Both the position numbers and the translations under genes were made by a program. Below are positions 1 through 8,904 of a stretch of 64,000 bases of DNA, in pieces. Each line of letters starts with the position of its first letter. The first letter of the stretch is position 1. The stretch spans positions 1 to 64,000 of the forward strand of contig NZ_JMQM01000001.1 of assembly GCF_000733725.1 (NCBI RefSeq), given 5' to 3'. A model generated the notes under the pieces. The model saw only the letters and a program-made list of their open reading frames with translations. It ran no database searches and was not told where the DNA came from. Origin of the DNA: Nitratireductor basaltis. Its GTDB lineage: Bacteria > Pseudomonadota > Alphaproteobacteria > Rhizobiales > Rhizobiaceae.

Positions 1-9
1 GGCCGTCAA

Positions 10-87
<78 letters not shown>

Positions 88-96
88 ATCATTCCA

Positions 97-122
97 AAAG
101 CGCTCAAACGAGCGCTTTTTTT
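97..122 (+). terminator. Rho-independent terminator after tRNA-fMet
   Basis: AAAGCGCTC, loop, GAGCGCTTT followed by a T-run, starting 10 bases after the tRNA. It would end the tRNA (and probably rRNA) transcript. A 34-base segment (97-130) beginning here and running past it is repeated with 31 matches at 33928-33961. Confidence 0.85.
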
Positions 123-316
123 GATTCAAGCTCCTTCCTTACGCGTCCCATGAACCGCAGACGGTCAACCACCGTCTGAAATGCGCCAGCTTCCAACTTC
201 TCGAAAAGCGCATGGTGATCATTGCGCTCATAGAGCGCGCTCGCGTCGCTGGCGTCAAAGTACCGGCCACCAGTGTTTTCGGTAATGCAGCGCGACTCTT
301 TATACGTGAGAAGACT
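104..316 (-). pseudogene. Remnant: C-terminal end of a VWA-domain-like protein
   Basis: An open frame of 70 codons without a usable start, bounded by an in-frame TGA at 317-319 and a stop inside the tRNA terminator hairpin. It reads CITENTGGRYFDASDASALYE, which resembles the last strand and helix of bacterial von Willebrand A domains. The intact VWA protein at 1944-3944 has CIAEQGNGTYYPANDALSF at the matching place. The N-terminal domain and MIDAS are absent, so it cannot be a functional VWA protein. I infer a gene fragment left at the tRNA by insertion or deletion. The family call rests on one motif. Confidence 0.45.
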
Positions 317-480
317 TCAGGCAGTTCACGTGATGCCTCAGAAGACCTGACAAGTCGGTCTCGGGAATAGTCGAGAGCGGCAAGCCTGCCTGCGCGCGGA
401 ATGTGGGAACTGCTTCTTTGCTACGGTGGGAAAGGATCGCTCGCCTGGCTCGGTCTCGCATCTGGGTCCGCCTGCTGTTC

Positions 481-497
481 CTCTCCCATATGAGGGA
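481..497. promoter_or_regulatory. Palindromic operator-like motif, copy 1
   Basis: CTCTCCCATATGAGGGA lies 68 bases before the first gene of the secreted-protein operon. The same motif recurs at 8796, 11385 and 12540, always upstream of a gene of this cluster. The rest of 317-564 shows no gene. Confidence 0.55.
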
Positions 498-564
498 CGG
501 CAGCCGGTTTGCGCCAGTGTAACTCCTGGTCATCGATCGATGACACGGATGGAGAATACGCGAC

Positions 565-1911
565 ATGATCCGTCGGCTTACTAGCAGGATGAACAGCCTT
601 ATTCGCGCGTTGGCGGTGGCTGTGTTGCTCGCCACGGTGTCGGCGGTAGGGGCGGGGGCCCAGAACCAGGTCTCTGACGAAATTGCCGCCAGGAGTGTGA
701 TCCTGTCACTCTTCACCATCAGTTCCATGATGGAGCAGCAGGGCGCGGGGCTTAAGGGTGGTGGCCCGGTGATGACGTCCTTTCGCGCCTTTCTCGCGCC
801 AGAGCTCATCGAGGCAATAGCATCCGGCGAAGCCGGCTTTCGTCCGCTTGCCGGCACGCGCGAAGGCTCGGTGGATGACTACGAGCTGCGGAAGGCGGAG
901 AAGCAGTCCGCGGGGGAAATAATCTTCGAGGCTGCCGTGGAATCCCAGGGCAAGGTCCGTCTCATTTCCTTCTCGGTCGTCCAGTCGAAAGGCCGGCCGC
1001 TGATCACGCGGATCTGGGGCGATGGCTGGTCTTTCGGCCGGGTAGGCGCCGACGCGGCGCAGGCAGCGCCCGGCGGGACCATGCAAGCTGGTTTGAAGCA
1101 ACCGCCGGACAAGGAGCAGCAACAGGCTCTTGCGGCGGCTGATGAGGGCGCAACGGCGGCCAGCGCCAGTTTAGCCGGAGCCGCGGGGCTATCCCTGCCG
1201 TTTCAGGACGCCTTTGACGGCACGGCGCTGGGGCCGCAATGGACTGTCGTTGGAGAAGCGCCCGACAAATTCGTGGTCGAGGGCGGTGTGATCTACACCA
1301 TCGCCACGGGCGGCGACGACAGTTTCCGCAAGGAGGGCAGCGAGAACATCTTCCGGCTCGGCGCAGCGCCGGAGGGCGACTTCGACATGACGCTGACGGG
1401 GCGGCTTGAAGCGAAGACCGGACGGGAAGGTGTATGGGTCGGCCTCTACGAGGATGCGACCAGTTTCGTTGCCGGAACCTTGCACGTCTACACCAGCGGC
1501 TGCGGCCCCTATCTGAGCCTCAGGATCGTCAACCGGCAGCCGGTCACCAATGCAGAGAAATCACTGACCAGCGAGTTCGACGACAACCTGTTCGACAAGG
1601 GACCGATCCTCTCCGACTACTGCTCGGGCGGAAACAGGAAAATCGGTGACACAATTCTGAGCGGCATTAACCAGAGGGGCTTCTCCGTGACCCTGTCGCG
1701 CCGGGGCTTCCGCTATTTCGCGACGGCAGAACTCGATCTTCCGGAGTTCGGAGATTATCCGGGCGGAAAATTCACCGCCACGACCCGCAACGTTGCCCGC
1801 ACTACCGCCGCCGGTGCTCCCGCATTCATGCTGGGACAACTGCAAAAGGCGGGCGAGGGCGAATCGGTTGCGCAATTCGACGGTTTTTCGATTTCGGCAC
1901 CGCCGCGCTGA
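565..1911 (+). CDS. Secreted protein with C-terminal concanavalin-like domain
   Basis: This protein of 448 residues begins with a signal peptide (about residues 1-32, ending GAGAQ) and is probably periplasmic or secreted. Residues about 35-150 form an unrecognised alpha/beta domain, followed by an Ala/Gln-rich linker. The C-terminal 230 residues look like a beta-sandwich (LamG/concanavalin-like). They share a pattern with the C-terminus of the next gene: FxDxFDG, PEGDFDxxL, GCG, FDxNLF, a later Cys, GDxIL and a final FDxFxI. Two cysteines are conserved between the paralogues and could form a disulfide. The next gene starts 33 bases downstream, so the two are co-transcribed from a promoter carrying operator copy 1. 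Function unknown. Confidence 0.85.
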   Translation: MIRRLTSRMNSLIRALAVAVLLATVSAVGAGAQNQVSDEIAARSVILSLFTISSMMEQQGAGLKGGGPVMTSFRAFLAPELIEAIASGEAGFRPLAGTREGSVDDYELRKAEKQSAGEIIFEAAVESQGKVRLISFSVVQSKGRPLITRIWGDGWSFGRVGADAAQAAPGGTMQAGLKQPPDKEQQQALAAADEGATAASASLAGAAGLSLPFQDAFDGTALGPQWTVVGEAPDKFVVEGGVIYTIATGGDDSFRKEGSENIFRLGAAPEGDFDMTLTGRLEAKTGREGVWVGLYEDATSFVAGTLHVYTSGCGPYLSLRIVNRQPVTNAEKSLTSEFDDNLFDKGPILSDYCSGGNRKIGDTILSGINQRGFSVTLSRRGFRYFATAELDLPEFGDYPGGKFTATTRNVARTTAAGAPAFMLGQLQKAGEGESVAQFDGFSISAPPR

Positions 1912-1943
1912 CAGCGGCCACCATAACGTTGGGAATTCAGGTC

Positions 1944-3944
1944 ATGCTTCGTATGTTAAGGATCGCTTCTTGCAGCTTGTCCATATTGCTGCTGGCGGCA
2001 GTCGGCGGAAGCGCTCAGGCGCAGGACATCGGTTCAGCCGTCGCTCTTGTCGAGCAATTCATCGCTGCACACAAGACCGGTCTGGAGACCCGACAAGAAG
2101 GGTTGCTCAACAATGCCAAGGCCGCGGCACCCTATGTGATCGACGGGCTGGCAGTCGACGGTTTGCAGGGCAGGCTCGGCTTCGATCCGGTTTATAACGC
2201 ACAGGACTATGAGGTCTCGAATATCCGCGTCTTCGCGGACGCCGAAGCACCATTCCTGCGCGGGGCGGCGCAGGTCCGCGTCAACCTCGACAATTTCGGC
2301 CAGCATCAGAAATTTCTCTACACGCTTGTGCGAGTCCCGCCGGACAATGCCTGGCAGATTTCGGACATCCATTCGCTCACCAGCGACTGGTCGCTTGCCG
2401 ACATGGCCTACGATCTGGGTCTTGATCTCAGGGGCGCGGGCGGACCCGAAATCACTCTTCGGAATGGCGAGATGCCAATTCCCTGCGCCTTTGCCTGCGG
2501 GAATCCCAATGAACCAGGCAACGGGGGGGACTCCGCTCCGATTGTCGTACCGGGTAAGGAAAGCATTGTGGTTCCCGATCCTGTGGTCGTTCCGGGGATG
2601 GAAGAAGGGGATCTGCCCGGCGATGGCCTCAATCCTGCGGGCCGCAACCTGCTGATCATTCTCGATGCATCCGGGTCGATGTGGGGGCAGGTCGACGGTG
2701 TCGCCAAGATCGCCACTGCGCGGCAGGCCCTGTCGGGCATTGTCGGCGATCTCAACCCGGCCATGAATATCGGATTGATGGCCTATGGACATCGACGGGA
2801 GGGGGACTGCACCGATACCGAAATCCTCTACCCCGTAGCCAATTATGAGACGGGGCGGCTGGTGCCGGCCATTCAGGACATCTCACCGCTCGGGAAAACG
2901 CCCATCGCCGGTGCATTGGAAAAGGCCGCGGCCGCGATGCCTGCTTCCGGTCAATCCTCAAGCGTTCTGCTGATCTCGGACGGACTGGAAACCTGCGGCG
3001 GCGACCCCTGTGCCGCCGCGGCCCGGCTGGCCGCCAGCGGGATTGACACGCGCGTCCACGTCGTCGGCTTCGACCTGAAGGACGAGGAGCACGCGGCGCT
3101 GCAATGCATCGCGGAGCAAGGCAATGGCACTTACTATCCGGCCAACGATGCCCTCAGTTTTGCAGCCGCTGTCAATGAGGCGGTGGGGCAGGCGGAAGGC
3201 GACGCACCGGCCGCGCCCACAGAAAATCCAGCACCCGCGACGGAAACCGTTTTCGAGGATCGTTTTGACGGTCCGGAACGCGATGCGGCATGGCGCGTCG
3301 ACGACGCGATTGATGAACTCACGGCGTTCACGCCCGAGGGCACGCTGTTCGTGGCAGCGCTCGGCAAGGAGCCGATCTTCAGCAATCCCAAGGCGACGAA
3401 CCGCTTCGTACTGGATCGCCCCCTTCCGGAGGGGGATTTCGATCTGGTGCTCGATTTCAAGATGCCTGAGCAGACCCGGCACGAAAGGCTGATGCTCTCG
3501 CTTTTCAATGCCGCCGAGGATCAGGTCGGGGCGCAGATATGGCTCGAACCGTTGGGCTGCGGCACGCGGCTGCATCTCGAACTGACCAGGATTTCGGGCG
3601 GCGTGGATGCTCCGCAAAAGACCGCCTTCGATACCAATCTGTTCGGCGGCCCCTGGGTCGATGGTGTGTGCGAGGCCGAGGGACGGGCACGGGGCGATGC
3701 CATTCTCGAAACGCTGGGCCGTAATGGCGCGCAACTGCGCCTGAAGCGGCGTGGCCGCGAAATCAATGCGAGCCTGGCGATGCGGTTGCCCGGCGATGAA
3801 ACGCTCTCTTTCGACACCGAGGCGATCACCATGCTCCGTCTGTCTGGCGCGGCCAGCATCCTCGCTGGACACGGCCACAAGGCGCAGCCTGGCGAAAGCC
3901 ATTTCGAATTCGACCGTTTCGCCATCGAGGTTCCCCGGCAATGA
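1944..3944 (+). CDS. Secreted von Willebrand factor A domain protein
   Basis: About 666 residues. A signal peptide ends in GSAQAQ, then come an unassigned N-terminal domain, a VWA domain (about 235-420) and a C-terminal beta-sandwich domain (about 440-666) paralogous to that of the preceding gene. The MIDAS motif is visible as LLIILDASGSMWG (DxSxS), so metal-dependent binding of a protein partner is plausible. The domain ends with CIAEQGNGTYYPAND. I start at ATG 1944 because it follows an AGGT-like site; an in-frame TTG lies at 1929. The stop overlaps the next start (ATGA), so translation is coupled. The partner is unknown. Confidence 0.88.
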   Translation: MLRMLRIASCSLSILLLAAVGGSAQAQDIGSAVALVEQFIAAHKTGLETRQEGLLNNAKAAAPYVIDGLAVDGLQGRLGFDPVYNAQDYEVSNIRVFADAEAPFLRGAAQVRVNLDNFGQHQKFLYTLVRVPPDNAWQISDIHSLTSDWSLADMAYDLGLDLRGAGGPEITLRNGEMPIPCAFACGNPNEPGNGGDSAPIVVPGKESIVVPDPVVVPGMEEGDLPGDGLNPAGRNLLIILDASGSMWGQVDGVAKIATARQALSGIVGDLNPAMNIGLMAYGHRREGDCTDTEILYPVANYETGRLVPAIQDISPLGKTPIAGALEKAAAAMPASGQSSSVLLISDGLETCGGDPCAAAARLAASGIDTRVHVVGFDLKDEEHAALQCIAEQGNGTYYPANDALSFAAAVNEAVGQAEGDAPAAPTENPAPATETVFEDRFDGPERDAAWRVDDAIDELTAFTPEGTLFVAALGKEPIFSNPKATNRFVLDRPLPEGDFDLVLDFKMPEQTRHERLMLSLFNAAEDQVGAQIWLEPLGCGTRLHLELTRISGGVDAPQKTAFDTNLFGGPWVDGVCEAEGRARGDAILETLGRNGAQLRLKRRGREINASLAMRLPGDETLSFDTEAITMLRLSGAASILAGHGHKAQPGESHFEFDRFAIEVPRQ

Positions 3945-5059
3945 CCGCGAGCCGAGCGCTTCTTCCCGTTCTGCTTGCGATGCTCCTTGCCGGAACGATG
4001 ATCCTCACAGCCGGGGCTCAGAACGACATGAGCTTCACCGCCGAAGAGGTGGAGCGCGGCGAAAGCCTGTTCGACCGGATAGACGCCGCGCAGGAGGACG
4101 GCACGGGCGGCGAGGCGGTGGGCTTCGACGAGGGGGCGGTTGCCGAGCACGATGCGCTGGCCTGCGCGGCGGGGCTGGGCTGCGAGGGATTGGCGGTTTC
4201 GCAAGACGATGCGCTTGTCCTGACGGGGCACGACAGCACCGAGGCCGCGCGCAAGACCTATCAGAAGCAGTACGGAACACAGGATTCGCAGGCCGAAGAG
4301 CAGGTTCAGGGCGAAGATCGCGAAGCCATGTCTTTTTCCGAGGATGAAGTGGTCAAGGAAGGTGAAAGCCTGTTCGACCGGGTGGATGCCATGCAGGAGA
4401 ACGGCACGGGCGGCGAGGCGGTGGGCTTCGACGAGGGGGCGGTTGCCGAGCACGATGCGCTGGCCTGCGCCGCAGGCCTGGGCTGCGAGGGGCTGGCTGT
4501 CTCGCAGGACGAAGCGCTTGTCCTGACGGGACACGACAGCGCCGAAGGCGCGCGCAAGACCTATCTGGAACAATATGGAACCGAGGATTCACAGGCCGAA
4601 GATCCGATTCAGGGCGAGGACCTGTCGGTCGATGCGGACGAGGGGGACATGTCCTTCTCCGAAGAGGAAGTGGGCGAGGACCATGACGCCATGTCTTTTT
4701 CGGAGGACGAGGTGGCTGACGACGCCAACGGGCAAGCAGAAATGTCCTTTACCGAGGAGGAGGCGCAAGACGGCGATGGGCGCCCGCCCCTCGAGAACAG
4801 GTTTTCCGAGGCCGAAATCGCCGCGTTCAGCAAGGAAGAAGACGCGCTTTGGTCATGTGCTGCCGGTTTCGGCTGCAAGGGGGCTGCCGCGGGCCTGACG
4901 CCACATCAGGCTGTGCACCGGCTGGGCCTGCCGGAATATTCCTATGAGTGGCCGCTCGCTGCCTGTGCCACCAACACGCCGGGAGCCTGTGCGGAGATCG
5001 GAATCAGCCTCATGGATGCGATGCGTATCATGTCGCATCTGGCAAATCCCAACCGTTAA
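3941..5059 (+). CDS. Secreted acidic tandem-repeat protein
   Basis: This 372-residue protein begins with a signal peptide (about 1-27) and then two nearly identical units of about 100 residues. Each opens with MSF(T/S)xEEV and contains the motif CAAGLGC (C-x5-C). Two or three short MSF(S/T)EE(E/D) units follow, then a C-terminal part with a divergent copy, CAAGFGC. The protein is strongly Asp/Glu-rich. The acidic MSF segments suggest cation or partner binding and the three Cys pairs could be disulfides; both are inference. It overlaps the VWA gene by four bases and is the last gene of that operon. I do not recognise the family. Confidence 0.85.
   Translation: MTASRALLPVLLAMLLAGTMILTAGAQNDMSFTAEEVERGESLFDRIDAAQEDGTGGEAVGFDEGAVAEHDALACAAGLGCEGLAVSQDDALVLTGHDSTEAARKTYQKQYGTQDSQAEEQVQGEDREAMSFSEDEVVKEGESLFDRVDAMQENGTGGEAVGFDEGAVAEHDALACAAGLGCEGLAVSQDEALVLTGHDSAEGARKTYLEQYGTEDSQAEDPIQGEDLSVDADEGDMSFSEEEVGEDHDAMSFSEDEVADDANGQAEMSFTEEEAQDGDGRPPLENRFSEAEIAAFSKEEDALWSCAAGFGCKGAAAGLTPHQAVHRLGLPEYSYEWPLAACATNTPGACAEIGISLMDAMRIMSHLANPNR
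4028..4648 (+). repeat. In-frame tandem duplication inside the acidic repeat gene
   Basis: Two consecutive units start at 4028 and 4328. Their cores are offset by 303 bases (a one-codon indel near the start), and about 70 bases are identical between 4098-4167 and 4401-4470. Such identity points to a recent duplication or gene conversion, so copy number may vary between strains. Confidence 0.9.
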
Positions 5060-5089
5060 CAGCCCGCGGGGGATGCGAGCCTGAAACAC

Positions 5090-6907
5090 TCAGCCCAGCC
5101 AGCCGAGCGGACCGGACAGGAGGAGCGAGGTGAGTTCGGACTGGCTGTGGACGTTCATCTTCGAAAACGCCTTCTTGAGATGGCCACGCACCGTGCTGAC
5201 GAGGATACCCAGAGTTTCCGCGGCCTCTTCGGGGGATTTGCCGCCGGCGATCAGAAGCGCGATCTCTGCTTCCTTGCCGGTCAGCCCGTAGGCGAGTTCC
5301 ACCAGCGCCACGCGCGCGTCCGCTCCAAGTTCCCGATCCCGGTTGGTGCGCAGCACCAGAACAGAGGCCGGTCCCTTGCGTTGCAAGCTTGCCTGCCTGA
5401 GCGCGTCGGGGCGAAAGCGGAATCCGACCGGCATGTCGTCACGGATGACGAGGGTGTCGCGACGGTCCGCATGGCTGGCCGGAGCGGCACGTTCTCCGGT
5501 CAAGAGCCTGCGCGTTAGCGCGCCCGCGCTTCCCTCTCCGACGATGGGCAAATCGGTGTCCGGAAACAGCCTGGAAAGCGCTTCGAGATAAATCCGGTTG
5601 GAATGAAGCAACGCCCCCTCGCTGTCGAGAATGGCGATACCGATCTGAAGCCTTTCGATCACAGACTGGAGCAGAACGCCCAGGGTGGCGTTCATCATCA
5701 CCTGCCGGTTGAGGGTGAACGAACGCTCCCAGTGCGGCATCAGCGACAGGATGCGCTTGTGCAGTGCTGCCTCCGCCAGATCGCCTGAGCGTTCAGCCTC
5801 GTAGATCATGCGATAGATGATCTCGTTCCATCTGCTTTCGTCGTCGATGGCATTGTAGCACAGTTCGACAAGCTCTCCCGGGCTCATCTCCGCGGATGCG
5901 CCCGGGCTGCTGGTTGTCGCCAGCAATTTCGCTGCGAGTTCGGCAACGCCGATCTCGGTGTGTCCTTCCTCTGGATGCCATTCCTCGCCCACCCAGCGGA
6001 TGATGCGCTCGGCAATGCCAAAACGCTTCTCCTCCAGAAACAGCGCCGAGCGTGCGCCCTCGATGCGGGCCGATGCGATGTCGTCGAAACCAACCCGTTC
6101 GAGGAACCGTTCAACGGGTGGCAGAAAACCGCCGTCGCGCAGCATGGCGTCTTCACCGCCGAACAGGATCAGGCACCGCGTGCCGGGCACCACGGAGGCG
6201 CCCTTTGGCCACTTCCAGGCTGAAAGCATTCCCGAAAAGATATTGTACCAGTAGGCGGGCGTCGGGGTGGGCCAGCCAAGCGGGTCGGCGATCATGGCGT
6301 CGATCAGGGCGCGATCCCTGCTCATGACATCGGCCGGGTGGCGGCGCTCCTTCAGGTGCGAGCCGAGAAATGCGTAGAGGTGATGCAGGGACTGCTCGTC
6401 GGGCGCTTCCGGAGAGCCCAGCTTGCAACGGGTCTGCGAAAATGTTTTGCCGAACATGGCGATGGCGCGCTGGTTCGGCGGGGGCGAGATCAACACGATG
6501 TGGCGCGCAAGATCCGGCCATGTCTTCAGCACCTCGAGCGTCAGTAGCGCCGTGATGTTGGGGACGACGATCAGCCGGTGTTCCCACGGGATGTCCGCAA
6601 AGCTTTTCTCGTAGAACAGCCGCATGTCGGCAACTGCGCGCTGCCAACCGGCCTCGTAGTCGAGATGTCCAAGCGGATTGCTGCTGCCCGTGGATCTGCC
6701 GTGGCCGCGTATGTCGCCCGAATAGGCATTCCACCCCAACTGGCGGAAGGCTCCGCCCAGATCGCCAAGCATCCCCGAATGGGTGGGTTGGCTATGGCCG
6801 AGAAACACGGCCCTGTGACCGCGTCCTGGTCTGCGGCCCGGGTCGACGGTCCATCTGCGCAGGAGCAGCGGCTGGTTTCCCTCACCCACCAGAAATTCCG
6901 CGTCCAT
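5090..6907 (-). CDS. Alpha/beta-hydrolase-like domain fused to LuxR-type HTH regulator
   Basis: 605 residues. The N-terminal 300 residues follow an alpha/beta hydrolase plan, including the D-x-R-G-H-G-x-S strand (GDIRGHGRSTG). The nucleophile elbow, normally GxSxG, reads VVPNITAL, and the usual catalytic His position near residue 280 also lacks His, so the domain looks like a sensor rather than an enzyme. A PAS-like segment (IGIAILDSEGALLHSN) lies near 400-470. The last 60 residues are a LuxR/GerE helix-turn-helix (LTGKEAEIALLIAGG...VSTVRGHLKKAF). ATG 6907 follows a purine-rich GGGAAGGG site. It converges on the secreted-protein operon and is the best candidate for binding the shared palindrome; its own promoter has no copy. 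Confidence 0.85.
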   Translation of the reverse strand: MDAEFLVGEGNQPLLLRRWTVDPGRRPGRGHRAVFLGHSQPTHSGMLGDLGGAFRQLGWNAYSGDIRGHGRSTGSSNPLGHLDYEAGWQRAVADMRLFYEKSFADIPWEHRLIVVPNITALLTLEVLKTWPDLARHIVLISPPPNQRAIAMFGKTFSQTRCKLGSPEAPDEQSLHHLYAFLGSHLKERRHPADVMSRDRALIDAMIADPLGWPTPTPAYWYNIFSGMLSAWKWPKGASVVPGTRCLILFGGEDAMLRDGGFLPPVERFLERVGFDDIASARIEGARSALFLEEKRFGIAERIIRWVGEEWHPEEGHTEIGVAELAAKLLATTSSPGASAEMSPGELVELCYNAIDDESRWNEIIYRMIYEAERSGDLAEAALHKRILSLMPHWERSFTLNRQVMMNATLGVLLQSVIERLQIGIAILDSEGALLHSNRIYLEALSRLFPDTDLPIVGEGSAGALTRRLLTGERAAPASHADRRDTLVIRDDMPVGFRFRPDALRQASLQRKGPASVLVLRTNRDRELGADARVALVELAYGLTGKEAEIALLIAGGKSPEEAAETLGILVSTVRGHLKKAFSKMNVHSQSELTSLLLSGPLGWLG

Positions 6908-7120
6908 ATCCCTTCCCCCCCGAGCCGTTCAGCGCACCCCAATTCACCAAGTCCAAGCTTTGTCGTTGTTTAACCTCGCTTGCGTGAACTTGGACTGAAT
7001 GGCCTAGCCAGCATTCATGCAGCCGCGTGCGACTATAGGAAAGGGCTCGGCTCGAGTGAAGCTTTCGCAGTCATCCCGCACGGAGACGCGGACAAGGTCC
7101 GTTCGAAGTGGATCGGCGGA

Positions 7121-8146
7121 TTATTCGACGTAGCGCTTGATGGAAAGCTTGGCGGCTTCGAATTCTTCCAGAATACCCGGCAAGAGGCGGTCGATCCCGC
7201 CTTCGGAGGCGTTCTCGCCGACCAGTTTGTCCTGTGCCATGAAGAACAGAACATCGTCGACTACAACGAAGCCGACCGTATGGAAGCGTACCGCAAGATC
7301 AAGCAGGGTTGCTTGCGTGGCCGGTGTCAGGATCTGCAGGACCTCTCGTGACACGTCCATTTCGCCGTCCGTGGCCACGGAGCGTCCGGAGACATGAAAT
7401 TGCTCGTTGAAATGTATCGATTCCGTCTTGATGTCGCGATCGAAGGGCCCCCGGTTGGCAATGTTTTCGGGCCGGATGATCGCGCGGATGCCGGTCTTGC
7501 GGCCGATCCGATAGGCCCCGAGCAAGGAAATGAACTGTCCATATCCGCCCCTGCCGCCGCGCGCGTCGCGCCGTCTTTCGCGCGGACCGAGCGCGGCTTC
7601 CATCTGCATCGCGCCCAGCGCCACCCATAGGGGCAGACCGTCCTGCACGCTCTCACCCCAGAACTCGCCATCGAGCCGCACACCCATGAAGGAGCCGGCC
7701 TGCATCACCGTCAGTTCGGGTATCGCGGTCTCGATCGTCTTCAGGCGCTGCGGCTTCACGCGTTGCGAACGGCGCTCGAAATTTCCGTCGGAATCCCGCG
7801 CAGGCTTTCGTTCGATCTGCCATTCCAGGAATTTTCCGGTGTAGGACCAGTTTCTGTCCCGCGCGATGAGGATCCGGCGCCGGGTTCGGTGGCCGTCAGC
7901 ATTTTCCAGTATTTCCATCAGGAAGATCGTGCCGAAGGCGAAGGTCGTGACGGTGACCGGGACGAACGGAAACCCGCCGCCGCCGAAACCCGCAGCCATC
8001 GTCCAGACAAGGCTGAACAGCACCGCGGGGAGGGGGATGCGTTTGAGCCAGAGGGGGAGCGCGATCCCCTTGCGGATGCTGGAAAGCTCGGGCGTTTCGA
8101 CTTCGATTTCGCCCTCGAACGGATCCCAATGCCGGCGTGCACTCAC
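7121..8146 (-). CDS. DUF3137-like membrane protein, partner of LemA
   Basis: 341 residues with two hydrophobic segments near residues 30-80 and a long cytoplasmic part. The C-terminal half (FNEQFHVSG ... ILTPATQATLLDLAVRF ... VVVDDVLFFM) aligns by eye with the DUF3137 core of the protein at 11474-12388 (FEERFEVFA ... LLTPRFMERIVELTERL ... SLAFIDNRLLI). DUF3137 proteins often sit beside LemA, and here the start overlaps the lemA stop by four bases, so the two are one operon. The molecular role of such pairs is not known to me. Downstream, 6908-7120 holds no gene and carries the promoter region of the LuxR fusion gene. Confidence 0.75.
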   Translation of the reverse strand: MSARRHWDPFEGEIEVETPELSSIRKGIALPLWLKRIPLPAVLFSLVWTMAAGFGGGGFPFVPVTVTTFAFGTIFLMEILENADGHRTRRRILIARDRNWSYTGKFLEWQIERKPARDSDGNFERRSQRVKPQRLKTIETAIPELTVMQAGSFMGVRLDGEFWGESVQDGLPLWVALGAMQMEAALGPRERRRDARGGRGGYGQFISLLGAYRIGRKTGIRAIIRPENIANRGPFDRDIKTESIHFNEQFHVSGRSVATDGEMDVSREVLQILTPATQATLLDLAVRFHTVGFVVVDDVLFFMAQDKLVGENASEGGIDRLLPGILEEFEAAKLSIKRYVE

Positions 8147-8718
8147 GAGCGGCTTCCCGGAAGATCGATCCGAGGCATGGTGCGCACCGCTTCGGCTTCC
8201 GCTTCGGCCAGCGCGAAGGGTGTCGCGCGGTCGAGCCGCATGGCGCGGGCGACCCAGTTGGAAGGGATGGCGTCTAGCAGTGTGTTGTAGCGTTCGACAT
8301 TGGAATTGTAGAGCCGCCGCGCCGCGCTGATCTGGTCTTCGGTTTCCTCCAGTTGCTTCTGCAACTCGCGCACATTGCCCGCCGTGCCGATCTCGGGCGT
8401 GTCCTCGGAATAGGCGACGAAGGCGCGTAGCAGGACTGAAAGTTCGGCCTCGGCCCGTTGAACGGTCTCGATGTCGTCGTTGCGTGCACTCATGGCAGTC
8501 CGACGCGCATCAAGAAGCTGGTCGAAAATCCGGTTCTCCTGCGCCATCGCGCCGCGAACGGAGTCGACCAGCGCGGGAACGAGGTCGTGACGGCGCTTGA
8601 GTTGCACGTCGATCCCCGAATAGCCGGTTGCCACTGCATTCCTGGCCGCTGCCAGCCGGTTCTGCAGATAGATGAGAATGAGTATGACGGCGGCGATGGT
8701 GAGAATGATCGCGATCAT
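8143..8718 (-). CDS. LemA family protein
   Basis: 191 residues. One N-terminal transmembrane segment (IIAIILTIAAVILILIYL-like) is followed by a long helical domain. The LemA signature is clear: YSGIDVQLKRRHDLVPALVDSVRG, then repeated heptad-like helices and YNxxVERYNTLLDAIPSNWVA. LemA proteins are membrane-anchored coiled bundles, often paired with DUF3137 or TPM-domain proteins; no enzymatic role is established. This is the first gene of a two-gene operon, with operator copy 2 lying 78 bases upstream and shared with the divergent symporter gene. Confidence 0.93.
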   Translation of the reverse strand: MIAIILTIAAVILILIYLQNRLAAARNAVATGYSGIDVQLKRRHDLVPALVDSVRGAMAQENRIFDQLLDARRTAMSARNDDIETVQRAEAELSVLLRAFVAYSEDTPEIGTAGNVRELQKQLEETEDQISAARRLYNSNVERYNTLLDAIPSNWVARAMRLDRATPFALAEAEAEAVRTMPRIDLPGSRS

Positions 8719-8795
8719 GCCTGGTGTTGGATGCCTCCCGATACGCTTGGTTTACAACGCGGTTAGATGAGGTATCGGGCCGCAGGCACCCGGGC

Positions 8796-8812
8796 GTCCC
8801 CCAAATGAGGGA
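8796..8812. promoter_or_regulatory. Palindromic operator-like motif, copy 2
   Basis: GTCCCCCAAATGAGGGA lies between the divergent lemA and symporter genes, where one bound regulator could control both. It matches copy 1 at 14 of 17 positions. Confidence 0.55.
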
Positions 8813-8904
8813 GCGGCAAGATCCCTCCGGGGGAGCCTGACAAGGCCGGGTTGGCACAAACAATGGCTGGCGATCTGGCTGCTATGGGTGATACGTAATC
8901 CACT

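Noticed and set aside
3521-4573. Open frame of 350 codons on the minus strand with apparent repeats
   Set aside because: Its repeats mirror the duplicated plus-strand gene. The plus-strand frame has the signal peptide and coupled start.
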